Counted from the first letter of the stretch, positions 1 through 9,143 are shown. The stretch is DNA of 52,128 bases from an uncultured bacterium (GCA_905214265.1 CAJMLQ010000004.1:1-52128), one strand, 5' to 3'. The notes: generated from the sequence alone by a model not told the origin. Numbers and translations are program-made.

Positions 1-86
1 TCCAAAATATCCCGGGGGAGTCCCAGACTCTCCAAAAGCTCCTGGTGCGCGCCGCAAATGCTTTTGAAAATAGCTGACTTTCTCAA
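1..86 (-). CDS. Possible partial CDS, N-terminus only, unknown function
   Basis: A reading frame opens with TTG and runs off the window edge after about 28 codons. The TTG sits 5 bases after GAGGTGAT, an eight-base match to the anti-Shine-Dalgarno sequence, and that site overlaps the end of the GH92 gene, as expected for a coupled next gene in the operon. The visible peptide begins MRKSAIFKSICGAHQELLES and looks helical; I do not recognise the family. A second open frame across the same bases (containing the peptide DPTHIPSDEVIFFEKV) also reads plausibly and could instead be the displaced tail of the GH92 protein, so the frame choice is not secure. Confidence 0.35.
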   Translation of the reverse strand, partial: MRKSAIFKSICGAHQELLESLGLPRDIL

Positions 87-92
87 AAAATA

Positions 93-2108
93 TCACCTCG
101 TCGGAAGGAATGTGTGTGGGATCCACTGGGAGAAACAGCTGTTATTCCAGAAAACGCCGTTGATTTTGGCAGACTTGACAAGCATTTTACCCTTTACATA
201 CACCGGCTTACCGGGACAAAGAGGATAGAGCCCTAAACAGCTGAATAAGTACCAGGCGGCCATGGAGCCATTATCTTCATCTCCGGGAAAGCCATCCGCG
301 GTAGACGCAAACAACTCCCGACAGATTTTTTCCACCCAAAAATCCGTTTCTTCCTGTTCGCCTAAGGCGGCAAAAAGATAGGGAATGTGAAAGCTCGGCT
401 GGTTTGAGATGGCACATTGTCCAAAATCTACCGCCGCCATTTCTGTCATCTCGTGGATTTCGCTTTTGTATCCGCCCACCTGATAAAGGGGCGTAGAAGA
501 AAAAAGAAGACGTAGTTTTTTCAAAAGGGCGCTACGTCCACCGTACAACGCGGCAAGCCCTTCAAGATCGTGTGGAACAAAAAAGGAATTCTGCCAGGCA
601 CTTCCCTCTGTATAGTCATCACCCCACCGGGTAGGACAAAAATTTGGCCGGAAGGAGCCCTTCGATTCTCTTGCCCGCATGAACCCGGTTTTTGGGTCGA
701 AGAGCCGACGGTAGTTTTGCGACCGCTTTCGATACACGGCCTCCTCTTCCGGCTTTTTCAGAACATGCGCTACCTGAGCAATGCAGAAATCTCCATAGGC
801 GAAATCCAGAGTCAGATTCACACTCTGAGATTCCAAATCCCAAGGAACGTAGCCATACTGCAGATACGCTTCAATTCCATTTCGGCCAAAACGCCGGTTC
901 GGAAAAGGCGTATTTGCGTGATACACCATTCCTTCAAAAGCTGTTTCTAGGGACTCTTTCGAAAGGATCCCCTTAACCGCCGCATCGGCGATCACTGCGT
1001 CGATCAAGGTGCTGGGCATACATCCCACCTCCCCGATCGAGGACCAGCGGGGAAGTGGATTCCCGTCTCGGTAATCCTGAAGAAAACCTTCCAGGATTTC
1101 GGAAAATTCCTTTGGCGCGATGATAGAGAAAAGCGGATAGACGGTGCGGAAAGTATCCCAAAAGCCATTATCCGTGTAGCGAATACCGGCCCGTACAGAG
1201 CCGTCACGGGGGCAGTAGTGCATGGCTTCCCCTGACGGGGCCAGCTCGTAGCATTTGTGTGGATACAAAAAAAGCCGGTACATACAAGAGTAGAAGGTAA
1301 AGAGCTGCTCCTCCGTTTGGGTTTCCACCTCAATACGCGAAAGGCATTCTTCCCATTGCGCGGCGGCCTCGTCCCGCAGAGCCTCAAAGCCCTTTCCGGC
1401 CAGTTCGCAGCGGAGATTGTAGTCCGCCTGTTCTTGGCTGATGTAGGAAATGGCCAACCGGCCCTCGACCTTTGTCCCCGCTACGGCAAGATGGAGAGCA
1501 ACGGGAGAACTGGCCATCGTGGTTTCCTTTTCCGGAAGAAGACCCGTAGAGAGCTCCACCGTAAAATACATGCGAAATTTTTCAGCCTGACTGGAACAGT
1601 GGTAGTTTGTACTCCCGTAAACCCGTCCGTTCTTTGCGTCTACCGCATACAAAAAATCTCCGCCTATGGGCAGCAAGGAAAGATGGTGCAGCTGGCCGTC
1701 CTCCGGAAAACAGATGCGGAAGGCCGCTCCCCGCTGGGTAGGAGTCAGTTCAAAAGTTGCTCCAGAACGGAGAAAGGTCGTTTTCAGGAAGTCGGGACGG
1801 AGTATCTGATCCTCCGTCCGACAGCCAGACCAGCGCCGTTCCGGTTCTGTCTCGGGAATACCAGACTGAGGCATTAGGAGAATCGCTCCATAGTCTCCGA
1901 TCCACGGGCTGGGCTGGTGCGTCAGCCGGATGCCTTCCAGGCAGCGATCCGTCGGATGGTAAAACCAGTTTCCTCTGTCGCTGGCTGTCTGCGGCACAAA
2001 AGCCGCCATACCAAAAGGAAGCTGGGTCAACGGAAGTGTGTTGCCGTTAGAAAAACGGCGCGTGGAAGCACTGCCTTGCTTTGTACGGACAAAATCGATT
2101 TTTTTCAT
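93..2108 (-). CDS. GH92 family alpha-mannosidase
   Basis: About 671 residues. Exo-acting, calcium-dependent alpha-mannosidase of glycoside hydrolase family 92, releasing mannose from N-glycan or mannan side chains. Family landmarks seen are FRTVYPL with a preceding DNGFWD, the GEVGCMPSTLIDAVIADA segment in the middle of the toroid, and the GDEDNGSMAAWYLFSCLGLYP block near the C-terminus that holds the catalytic acidic residues. There is no signal peptide, so it is predicted to be cytoplasmic and to act on imported oligosaccharide. I start at the internal ATG (MKKIDFVRTKQG) because it has a GAGGG site upstream and because the longer frame would overlap the preceding gene with non-homologous sequence. 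After the YPLCPGKPVYVKG segment the protein ends after only about 30 residues, shorter than I expect for the terminal beta-sandwich, so a 3' frameshift or truncation is possible. It is the last complete gene of the operon. Confidence 0.85.
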   Translation of the reverse strand: MKKIDFVRTKQGSASTRRFSNGNTLPLTQLPFGMAAFVPQTASDRGNWFYHPTDRCLEGIRLTHQPSPWIGDYGAILLMPQSGIPETEPERRWSGCRTEDQILRPDFLKTTFLRSGATFELTPTQRGAAFRICFPEDGQLHHLSLLPIGGDFLYAVDAKNGRVYGSTNYHCSSQAEKFRMYFTVELSTGLLPEKETTMASSPVALHLAVAGTKVEGRLAISYISQEQADYNLRCELAGKGFEALRDEAAAQWEECLSRIEVETQTEEQLFTFYSCMYRLFLYPHKCYELAPSGEAMHYCPRDGSVRAGIRYTDNGFWDTFRTVYPLFSIIAPKEFSEILEGFLQDYRDGNPLPRWSSIGEVGCMPSTLIDAVIADAAVKGILSKESLETAFEGMVYHANTPFPNRRFGRNGIEAYLQYGYVPWDLESQSVNLTLDFAYGDFCIAQVAHVLKKPEEEAVYRKRSQNYRRLFDPKTGFMRARESKGSFRPNFCPTRWGDDYTEGSAWQNSFFVPHDLEGLAALYGGRSALLKKLRLLFSSTPLYQVGGYKSEIHEMTEMAAVDFGQCAISNQPSFHIPYLFAALGEQEETDFWVEKICRELFASTADGFPGDEDNGSMAAWYLFSCLGLYPLCPGKPVYVKGKMLVKSAKINGVFWNNSCFSQWIPHTFLPTR

Positions 2109-2176
2109 TTGGTAGATTTTTCCCTCTTTTCTAACCCATCCAGTGTGAAAGAAAAATGAGCCCAATTTGCGAATCT

Positions 2177-3205
2177 CTATTCTGCCGCTCTTCTGCAAGA
2201 ATCGATCAATTCCATTACCTGGAGTGTTTCCCCTAAAGGAACAGGCGATTCCGCCTGGCCATTGAAATACTGCGCACATTTTTGGTAATAATCGATATTG
2301 TCTTTGGCGAGAATGGGATAGGTCTCTTCTTTCCATGGTATCGTTTCCAGGGGGATTCTGCGATCTGGCCCTGTTAAGCTATCCTTAAGAATACATGCGG
2401 GCAGCTCTGTCGGATCGTAATAACGGACAAGAAGGCTCTCATTGCCGCTGGCGTCTGTCTGCACCTTGGCCGCGCCGTATTTTCCATAGATCAGAAGAGG
2501 TTCTGGAGGTAAGGCAGCCGCCTGGTTAATGTCGATATCCAGTATCATTCCATTTTCTGTCTGTAATAGGATCTTTACAACATCCTCTGCATCTCCCAAT
2601 GTAGCGATGCGGTTCAACTGGCAAAAAACCTTGTTAATCTTTTCACCGGAAAAGAACAACAGCTGGTCAATATAGTGGGAGCCAAAATTATTCAGCATCC
2701 CGCCGCCATATTTCTTGAGAGACTGCCAGTCATTCCGGCGGACATAATTGCTGGCACACCGCCTGATCTGAAAAATCTCTCCCAAAACGCCTGTGTCGAG
2801 CACACGTTTGACAACCGTTGCAAGCGCCAAAAACCGATGCGGCTGGTAAACCGTTATCTTTTGCTGATATTCTGCCGCCGCTGCGGCGATCTCCTTCGCC
2901 GAATCCAAATCTGACGCCATGGGTTTATCCAGAATAACGCTGCAGCCTTCCCGCATCGCCTGAATCGCCTGCTCTTTGTGAAAGGGCGTCGGGGACGCGA
3001 TCACAACAACGTCCGGCCGCTCCTTTTGGAGCATTTCACGATAGTCTGTATACTTTCTTGCATCGCACTTTTCATCCGCTTCCGTCAAACGGGAGGGGTC
3101 TACATCGGCAATGGCACAGAGATGATACTCCCTGTGTTTCAATATTTCGGGCAAATGGTATACCCATCCGATTCTCCCCAACCCAATTAACGCCGTATTT
3201 AACAT
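2177..3205 (-). CDS. Gfo/Idh/MocA family oxidoreductase
   Basis: 342 residues. NAD(P)-dependent dehydrogenase of the Gfo/Idh/MocA family, acting on a sugar, inositol or amino-sugar derivative that cannot be named from sequence. The N-terminal Rossmann fold shows GLGRIG at residues 8-13 and the DKPMASD segment near residue 95, the family's EKP-type motif that contributes the active-site lysine. The C-terminal half is the alpha/beta substrate domain. The start MLNTALIGLG is chosen because AGAGGTGG lies 5 bases upstream; a longer frame adds 19 residues with no family resemblance. It sits between the permease genes and the GH92 gene, so it probably handles a product of the same imported glycan. 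Confidence 0.85.
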   Translation of the reverse strand: MLNTALIGLGRIGWVYHLPEILKHREYHLCAIADVDPSRLTEADEKCDARKYTDYREMLQKERPDVVVIASPTPFHKEQAIQAMREGCSVILDKPMASDLDSAKEIAAAAAEYQQKITVYQPHRFLALATVVKRVLDTGVLGEIFQIRRCASNYVRRNDWQSLKKYGGGMLNNFGSHYIDQLLFFSGEKINKVFCQLNRIATLGDAEDVVKILLQTENGMILDIDINQAAALPPEPLLIYGKYGAAKVQTDASGNESLLVRYYDPTELPACILKDSLTGPDRRIPLETIPWKEETYPILAKDNIDYYQKCAQYFNGQAESPVPLGETLQVMELIDSCRRAAE

Positions 3206-3307
3206 AATCCACCTCTTGCTATCAAACGTTCCTGTAATGGAACAGGACCTTTTATGAACCATATGGTTCCATCTTACTAGGTGATCGTCCTTTACGAGCC
3301 TCTCCCT

Positions 3308-4207
3308 TTAGCCCTTAAGTGATCCGATCATAACGCCTTGGACAAAGTATTTTTGGATAAACGGATAAATCAGCATGATCGGAAGCGTCGCAACCACGAT
3401 TAAGGAATACTTTAGAAGATCCGCCATGCCCTGCATGATCATTTGGGTTTCCGGGTCTGTGAACTCCGTTGATTCGATCTGATTCATAACCAGTATTTCC
3501 CGGAGAAATACCTGAAGTGGGAACAGGTTTTTGTTGCTCAAATAGATGTACGCTCTAAAATACGAATTCCAGTGGCCGACTGCATATTGGAGCGTCATAA
3601 CGGTAATGATCGCTTTGGATAACGGCACCACGAACTTCGCAAAATAGCAGAAGTCGCTGCATCCGTCTATCGTTGCGGCTTCAAACAGCTCCTCCGGGAT
3701 GGTACTGTTTATAAAAGTCCTGGCAACGATCATTTGATAGATGCTAAAGGATCCCGGTACAATAATTGCCCAAATCGTGTTGACGTAGCCAATACTGCGC
3801 ATCAACAAATAAGAGGGGATCATTCCTCCGGAAAAATACATTGTAAATACAAAAAACAGCATAAAGAACTTTCGCCCTGGCAAATTGCGGCGAGCCAGGG
3901 GATACGCACAGATCAGCGTCATAAAAACGTTGTTCAGCGTACCGACAACCGTGTAGAAAATCGTATTGCGGTAGCCGATCCAGACACGGGCGTTTTCAAA
4001 AACCCGCCGATATCCCTCTAAAGAAAAATCAACGGGAAATAGCAAAACTTTGCCAGACGAGACTGCTTCTCCGGATGAGAACGATGAGGAAAGAATATAA
4101 ATAATCGGATATAGCACGGAAAGCGTCAAAATGATAATCGTTACATAAACGATTGAATAAAAAATTTTATCCTGACGCAGCAATCGCATTTTCGTATGGC
4201 CTTTCAT
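3308..4207 (-). CDS. Carbohydrate ABC transporter permease, LplC/AraQ type
   Basis: 299 residues. Inner-membrane subunit of a sugar or oligosaccharide ABC importer. Six hydrophobic segments are visible, beginning with IVYVTIIILTLSVLYPIIYI near residue 20. The cytoplasmic EAA loop that contacts the ATPase is present as EELFEAATIDGCSDFCYFAK, about residues 180-200. An AGGTGGGGTG site precedes the first ATG. It lies 21 bases downstream of the partner permease gene and forms the transporter with it and the solute-binding lipoprotein at the head of the operon. No ATPase gene is in the operon, as is usual for Lpl-type systems that use a shared MsmX-like ATPase encoded elsewhere. Confidence 0.9.
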   Translation of the reverse strand: MKGHTKMRLLRQDKIFYSIVYVTIIILTLSVLYPIIYILSSSFSSGEAVSSGKVLLFPVDFSLEGYRRVFENARVWIGYRNTIFYTVVGTLNNVFMTLICAYPLARRNLPGRKFFMLFFVFTMYFSGGMIPSYLLMRSIGYVNTIWAIIVPGSFSIYQMIVARTFINSTIPEELFEAATIDGCSDFCYFAKFVVPLSKAIITVMTLQYAVGHWNSYFRAYIYLSNKNLFPLQVFLREILVMNQIESTEFTDPETQMIMQGMADLLKYSLIVVATLPIMLIYPFIQKYFVQGVMIGSLKG

Positions 4208-4228
4208 CTTTATTCACCCCACCTTTTC

Positions 4229-5149
4229 TCACCAAAGACTCGTTTCGCTTACTTTGGAGGCAATCTTGTTAACGGTAACCAGAAGCACCAGGTTGATCAC
4301 ATTGTTGAACAAACCGACCGCTGTCGAAAAAGCATAGTCGGATTTTCCTCCGCTTCCCAGACCCCGTTTATACACAAAAGTAGAGATCACTTCCGAAACA
4401 CGAAGATTCATATCCGTTTGCATAAGGTATATTTTTTCAAAACCTACGTTTAGCATCGAGCCGGCATTCATAATAAGCATAATGATAATTGTCGGAAGAA
4501 TCGCTGGGATGTCAACGTGGAGCACTCGTTGAAAGCGCGTGGCGCCATCGATGGTTGCGGCTTCATAAAGCTCCGGAGACACGCCGGACAGCGCGGCAAG
4601 GTATAAAATGGACCCCCAGCCGAAACTCTGCCATACTCCGGAGCAAATGTAAAGCGGGTCAAAAGCGGTGGCGGAGGCGAAGAGATCGGACGCCGTGTTT
4701 CCTGTAAAGAACGTGTAGATGATGCCATAGATTCCGACGTAAGGATTAAAAAATTGCTTGAGCATGCCGACTAAGACAACCGTTGAGATAAAATGGGGCA
4801 AATAGGTGATCGTTTGCACCACACGCTTAAATCTGAGATGGTACACGCAGTTCAGGCAAAGCGCAAATATGATGGGAAGCAAAAATCCCGCAAGCAAACC
4901 CAAAAAGGAGATGCGTAATGTGTTGAACATGACCCGCTCAAACATGTAGCTTGAGAAAAATTTTTTAAATTGTTTCAATCCAACCCAAGGGCTGCCCCAA
5001 ATGCCAAGGCTATAATCAAAATCCTTAAAAGCAAGTTGCACGCCAGTCATTGGATAATATAAAAAAATCAATGTATATACAGCGGGCGGCAGCAAAAAAA
5101 GATACAACTGCCAGTAACGCCGCATAATGCGCATGAATTTTGATTGCAT
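4229..5149 (-). CDS. Carbohydrate ABC transporter permease, LplB/UgpA type
   Basis: 306 residues. Second membrane subunit of the same importer. The first transmembrane helix is YLFLLPPAVYTLIFLYYPM, followed by QLAFKDFDYSLGIWGSPWVG, a signature of LplB-type polysaccharide permeases. The EAA loop is SPELYEAATIDGATRFQRV, about residues 200-218. The start MQSKFMRIMRRYWQ is chosen because GGAGGA lies 5-6 bases upstream; the frame stays open for 42 codons further but that stretch is basic and unlike the family. Gene order (binding protein, accessory gene, LplB, LplC) is typical except that a large accessory gene is inserted between the binding protein and the permeases. Confidence 0.9.
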   Translation of the reverse strand: MQSKFMRIMRRYWQLYLFLLPPAVYTLIFLYYPMTGVQLAFKDFDYSLGIWGSPWVGLKQFKKFFSSYMFERVMFNTLRISFLGLLAGFLLPIIFALCLNCVYHLRFKRVVQTITYLPHFISTVVLVGMLKQFFNPYVGIYGIIYTFFTGNTASDLFASATAFDPLYICSGVWQSFGWGSILYLAALSGVSPELYEAATIDGATRFQRVLHVDIPAILPTIIIMLIMNAGSMLNVGFEKIYLMQTDMNLRVSEVISTFVYKRGLGSGGKSDYAFSTAVGLFNNVINLVLLVTVNKIASKVSETSLW

Positions 5150-5172
5150 GAAAACTCCTCCGTCATTTGTCT

Positions 5173-5208
5173 GGCGCATGAGCCGCGGCCGCGGTTGGCC
5201 CATGCGCC
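5173..5208 (-). other. Intra-operon stem-loop
   Basis: GGCGCATGAGCC pairs with GGCCCATGCGCC, 11 of 12 positions, enclosing a GC-rich self-complementary loop (CCGCGGCCGCGG). It lies in the 73-base gap between the 685-residue protein gene and the LplB gene. There is no run of U after it, so it is more likely an mRNA processing or stability element than a terminator. Confidence 0.5.
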
Positions 5209-5222
5209 CTCGTCTGTTCCGT

Positions 5223-7280
5223 TTAAATGATTTTCGCTTCACATGGCAAAAGCTGAACTTCGCCATAATCTTCAATCGTACACTGAATTGGGTGGTCGGT
5301 CACATTGAAAACAATCACGTATTCGTTCCCGTTACGGCCCTGCACAGAGACAGCGCGAACTCCGTCTGAAGACGCTTTTTGCCTTCTGCATTTTGAAATC
5401 AGCGCCGATGTTGCGGCGGGATCTGCTCCCGAACAAAGGACCACGCCAAAATCCAAAATGCACTCCTGATTTTCATACCATTTCGGACTGCGGACTACCG
5501 TCGTGCAGATTTCATCAACCTTCAGCATTCCCCGGTCATAGGTATATACGTTTTTCAATCCGACCGTTCGATGATCTCCCCGACAAATTTCAAGGGGATC
5601 CCCGTAAACGGACACGACGCCAAGAGAATGATCCACGCACACGGCTTTCTGCCCGTCTTGAATATACGTGCGTTCCGATCCGTTGAACAGATCGTTGGGA
5701 ATGCACAGATGAAGCCCCCGCACATGTTGCAGATGGCAATGGCGGACGGCACGCGCATATTGCAGCGTTACCGTTGTCGCTCCATCGGGAAGCGCTGCGA
5801 ACGCCAGGGTAAGTTCCACGTTCTTTTCTTCCCGCTTACTCTCATCAAGCATTTCCCAGGTGCGTGACAGTGTTCTCCCAGTTGTCACAAATCCTCCTGG
5901 GATCATGGCCTCATGATGCTCCAGGATGATGTGCTCGTTATACAATCCGTCACCATCAAAGCAGCTCACCAGATTTCGATCCCATTCCGCCATGGAACTG
6001 TCCTTAAGCGGCAGGCATAGTCCCTGGGGCCTTTGCGCAGCTAACCAAACAAACGATGCAAAATTGTTCTGATTTCTTGTAAAACAGGCTCCATGGTAGC
6101 TGTCGTGCCATTGAAAGTCCGCTTTGGTCTCGAAAGGCTTTTCAGCCGCTTCCAGGGATGGCCACGACCGATGAAGGAATGCTCCTTGCGCGGCAGACAT
6201 CGCTCGATCCGCCTCCAGACGCGCAAAGTATAACGGCGCCCGCTCGCGAAAAAGCTCCAGACGCGTTGAAAGATAGGTGCCGTCTCCATTTTCCTCCTGT
6301 TCAAGCTGCACGGTGCGCTGCCAACGTTCCTCAAGCAAAGAGGTGTTTTCCCCGAATTTATCGGCGGCGAAGCATAGGACGATATTCAAATAGTCCTGGC
6401 AATAGCAATAACGAATCCGGCTGTCTCCTCCGATGCGCAAAAGCCTGCCATCTGGAAAAATGCACATGCGCACAAAATCCCACAACTGCTTTGCATTTTT
6501 ATACAAATACTCTGGTGCGGTTTTTCCATAAAGTTTATATGTAAAATGCAGATAGGCAAGCTGCGATAGCGTGATTACCATATATCCTACGTTCATATAG
6601 CCGTGATGATTTGTGGCAAAAGAATCAAAAAAATTAGCCCCGATGAACCATGGTTCGTTCTCTTCCGAGGGGGTGGATATAGAATTGAGAATGAATTGCC
6701 TTCCTTTTTCGGCGTACAGATCCGCATGCGGGGAATCCGGATATTCAAGCGCACAGCGAAGTAGAAACGCGCCGTTCCACATATTGCTTTCCGGACGGTT
6801 GTTTTCCACCAGTCCCGCCAGAACCGGGTATTCTTCCAGAAGAAAATCTGCTTCCGAAAGAAACATGCGCCGCAGCGCTTTCCGATCATCAGCCGTATAA
6901 TACGGCTTTAACGCCTTCAACGCAAATGCCATGCGCTCGATTCCGAGGACGCTGATCCAAGTGTGTCCCCAGCGCTCCTCCGGTCCGTTTGTAAGATGGT
7001 ATTCTCCGGAACGATGCGTCGCCAACGAATACCGAAGGCAGGATAACGCCTTATTGAGAAGGACGTCTTTCGAAACACCCGCCTTTTTTTCATCAAACAG
7101 CGGATCTGTTGCGGCGATCGCGAATGCAGCAAGGGCCTTTTGGTTCGTCTGCACTCCCCAGCTGTTCGTTCCGTCTCCGTAATAGCCGAACTCTGGATGA
7201 TCCGGACAAGTAAAAACATCCGCGGCTGCCTTTGCAAGCCATGGAGTTAGCGTTTTCATATACATCTGATGTAAAGACAT
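5223..7280 (-). CDS. Large (alpha/alpha) toroid-like protein, possible polysaccharide lyase or hydrolase
   Basis: 685 residues, no signal peptide, so predicted cytoplasmic. I do not recognise a named family with certainty. The first about 400 residues are helix-rich with aromatic and acidic clusters (RWGHTWISVLGIERMAF, NNRPESNMWNGAFLLR, FATNHHGYMNVGYMVITLSQ, GGDSRIRYCYCQDYLN), the style of (alpha/alpha)-barrel enzymes such as heparinase II/III-like lyases and unsaturated glucuronyl hydrolases. The NHHGYMN segment with its paired histidines and the RIGGDSRIRY segment are the best active-site candidates. The last about 250 residues look beta-rich, as in the C-terminal sandwich of those enzymes. 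It starts at an ATG with AGGAGG 6 bases upstream and lies between the binding protein and permease genes, so it probably processes the imported glycan. Confidence 0.6.
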   Translation of the reverse strand: MSLHQMYMKTLTPWLAKAAADVFTCPDHPEFGYYGDGTNSWGVQTNQKALAAFAIAATDPLFDEKKAGVSKDVLLNKALSCLRYSLATHRSGEYHLTNGPEERWGHTWISVLGIERMAFALKALKPYYTADDRKALRRMFLSEADFLLEEYPVLAGLVENNRPESNMWNGAFLLRCALEYPDSPHADLYAEKGRQFILNSISTPSEENEPWFIGANFFDSFATNHHGYMNVGYMVITLSQLAYLHFTYKLYGKTAPEYLYKNAKQLWDFVRMCIFPDGRLLRIGGDSRIRYCYCQDYLNIVLCFAADKFGENTSLLEERWQRTVQLEQEENGDGTYLSTRLELFRERAPLYFARLEADRAMSAAQGAFLHRSWPSLEAAEKPFETKADFQWHDSYHGACFTRNQNNFASFVWLAAQRPQGLCLPLKDSSMAEWDRNLVSCFDGDGLYNEHIILEHHEAMIPGGFVTTGRTLSRTWEMLDESKREEKNVELTLAFAALPDGATTVTLQYARAVRHCHLQHVRGLHLCIPNDLFNGSERTYIQDGQKAVCVDHSLGVVSVYGDPLEICRGDHRTVGLKNVYTYDRGMLKVDEICTTVVRSPKWYENQECILDFGVVLCSGADPAATSALISKCRRQKASSDGVRAVSVQGRNGNEYVIVFNVTDHPIQCTIEDYGEVQLLPCEAKII

Positions 7281-7304
7281 AGAACCTCCTGATAAAAAGG
7301 GTCG

Positions 7305-7331
7305 TATAGGGAGCGGATGACGCTCCCTATA
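7305..7331 (-). other. Intra-operon stem-loop downstream of binding-protein gene
   Basis: A perfect 11-base-pair stem, TATAGGGAGCG with CGCTCCCTATA around a 5-base loop, lies between the binding-protein gene and the next gene. On the transcribed strand it is followed by CGACCCTTTTTATC, a weak T-run. Such a hairpin would stabilise the 5' message or partly stop transcription, raising binding-protein output relative to downstream genes. Confidence 0.5.
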
Positions 7332-7350
7332 TACACGTAGGACTACCTAC

Positions 7351-9072
7351 TCAACCCAACATGCGGTCATAGCACTCCTGGACGGATTTCTGCACTTTTT
7401 CAAGGCCCATCTGGTCAAGTTCAGCACAGTACTTATCCCAATCCTCATCAATCGAAAGATCCCCAAGGCAGAACCGGGAGAAGCATTCGTTTACATAGGT
7501 TTTGATCGGTGCAAACACGTCCTCCTGAATCTCCGCCTCCTCTTCGTTATATACTATACCATAAAGAACACGCGACGGATCTGTGTACTTTAATGCATCA
7601 AGGGAACTTTCGGCTACGTTCTTCGTGTAAATAGTAGCCGCGGCCTCAGGGTTGTTTTCGATGGCCGAAGCATGCATCAATTTTGTAGAGAGAATACTGA
7701 CGCCTAGATTGCCCCACCAAATATTTTGGAGTTTGCCCCACTTAGCATTCGCCTCGTTATAGCGGACCAGTTCGTTTCCATATAGATTAACGTATTTGCC
7801 TTCTGCCGGGTCTACTTCAAACCAGTCCCTGTCCTTGAATCCATAACGGTTAATATAGGAGCATTCTTCTGAAGACATATAATCGGCCAGAAGGAATGCC
7901 GCTTCTGGATATTCACACTCACTGGTAATCAAATAAGTGATTTTGGGAACCGCCGCACGATAGGAACTGTATCTTTCTCCACTCGGCCCCGCCAGTGCAT
8001 AGGCGTAGCATGAAAAGTCTGCCCAGCGAGGGTCATCCTTAGGAATGTTAGACTGGCTGGATCGCAGGAATGCACCGACCCGATGGGGATCTCCTGTAAT
8101 CATCGCTGTCATCTGTGCATGATCCTGCGTAAAAGTCATGGGATCCAACAACCCGTCTTCCAGCAGTCCTTTGATGTAGCGCAGGCCTTCAGCATATTCC
8201 TCACGGTTATAGTTAAAGGCAACCTTTCCGTCGTCAATATACCAGAAGTCCACACCGTTTGACAGCAGGAAAGGAGAAAGGAGTAAATTCTTCAACTGTT
8301 CCAAACTGTCCTTATATCCAATCAAAGGAATTTCATCGGTAGCATCCCCGTTCCCGTTCATATCATTGTCCCTTACCTTTTGAAGATATTCCCGGAATTC
8401 GTCAAGCGTGGTGGGATGTTCCATTTTCAACGCCTCCAACCAGGGCTTGTAAATGATGCAGCGGTCCTGTGATACAAAGTCATTTGCCTGTTCAAAATAG
8501 CTTGGCATCCCGTAAATTTTGCCGTCATATGAGGTGATTAATCTCAAAGTCGTGTCAAAATCCGTGTTTTCACAAGCATCCAGGGATATCGGAAGGTAAT
8601 GTGCCAGCGAATCATAATAATCGGTAACTGCGATCACATGTCCTGCATTGGCCCAACCCACCAGGGATGTCAGCGAGAAATTCGTACCGGTCAGTACATC
8701 CGGAAGATCCTTTCCGCCGGCAGCCATCATAAGGTCGATCTTTGAAAGATATTCGTCCGCAGGATATGTTTCAAAATTTAAATCAATTCCTGTTTGTTTC
8801 TCAAGATATAATGTGTACTCGTTGGTTTCCCAGTCCTCGATGGTAGCGACCTGGGGTACTCCAAAAGTCAGTGAGACCGCTTCTTTCACAATCGGAAGCG
8901 TTCCCGGTTCATTGTAATAATGCTCTTCTGTACTTGGTGTGCTGGAAGCCTCGCTGGACGAGGAATTGCTTGATGATGCATCCTCCGATGAGACCGGGGA
9001 CTTGGAGGAGCAGCTTGTGGAAACAAGAACCATAAGCGCGCATAATGCGAGGGAAAGTACTTTACGTGTCAT
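7351..9072 (-). CDS. Extracellular solute-binding lipoprotein, LplA type
   Basis: 573 residues. Substrate-binding lipoprotein of the operon's ABC importer, anchored to the outer face of the membrane. The N-terminus MTRKVLSLALCALMVLVSTSC is a lipoprotein signal peptide with the lipobox Cys at residue 21, followed by a Ser-rich linker to about residue 50. The mature part fits family 1 binding proteins: the KQTGIDLNFETYPADEY segment, the DLPDVLTG segment, and the long C-terminal helices typical of about 550-residue LplA-like proteins. AAGGAGG lies upstream of the ATG. The substrate cannot be read from sequence; the GH92 gene in the operon suggests a mannose-containing oligosaccharide. Confidence 0.9.
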   Translation of the reverse strand: MTRKVLSLALCALMVLVSTSCSSKSPVSSEDASSSNSSSSEASSTPSTEEHYYNEPGTLPIVKEAVSLTFGVPQVATIEDWETNEYTLYLEKQTGIDLNFETYPADEYLSKIDLMMAAGGKDLPDVLTGTNFSLTSLVGWANAGHVIAVTDYYDSLAHYLPISLDACENTDFDTTLRLITSYDGKIYGMPSYFEQANDFVSQDRCIIYKPWLEALKMEHPTTLDEFREYLQKVRDNDMNGNGDATDEIPLIGYKDSLEQLKNLLLSPFLLSNGVDFWYIDDGKVAFNYNREEYAEGLRYIKGLLEDGLLDPMTFTQDHAQMTAMITGDPHRVGAFLRSSQSNIPKDDPRWADFSCYAYALAGPSGERYSSYRAAVPKITYLITSECEYPEAAFLLADYMSSEECSYINRYGFKDRDWFEVDPAEGKYVNLYGNELVRYNEANAKWGKLQNIWWGNLGVSILSTKLMHASAIENNPEAAATIYTKNVAESSLDALKYTDPSRVLYGIVYNEEEAEIQEDVFAPIKTYVNECFSRFCLGDLSIDEDWDKYCAELDQMGLEKVQKSVQECYDRMLG

Positions 9073-9126
9073 AACGCCAAAAACCTCCTTGGGGCATTTT
9101 ACTGATGGTTGATTGTTAAAGGTGTC

Positions 9127-9138
9127 TGAGATATCTCA
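9127..9138. promoter_or_regulatory. Candidate operator palindrome
   Basis: TGAGATATCTCA is a perfect 12-base palindrome. It lies just downstream of the -10 element of the minus-strand operon promoter, at about the expected transcription start, where a bound repressor would block initiation. The binding protein is unknown; the adjacent AraC-type regulator usually uses direct rather than inverted sites. Confidence 0.35.
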
Positions 9139-9143
9139 ACTAC

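Noticed and set aside
2109..2336. N-terminal extension of the GH92 frame by 76 codons
   Set aside because: It would overlap the preceding oxidoreductase gene, has no family similarity, and an internal ATG has a better ribosome binding site.
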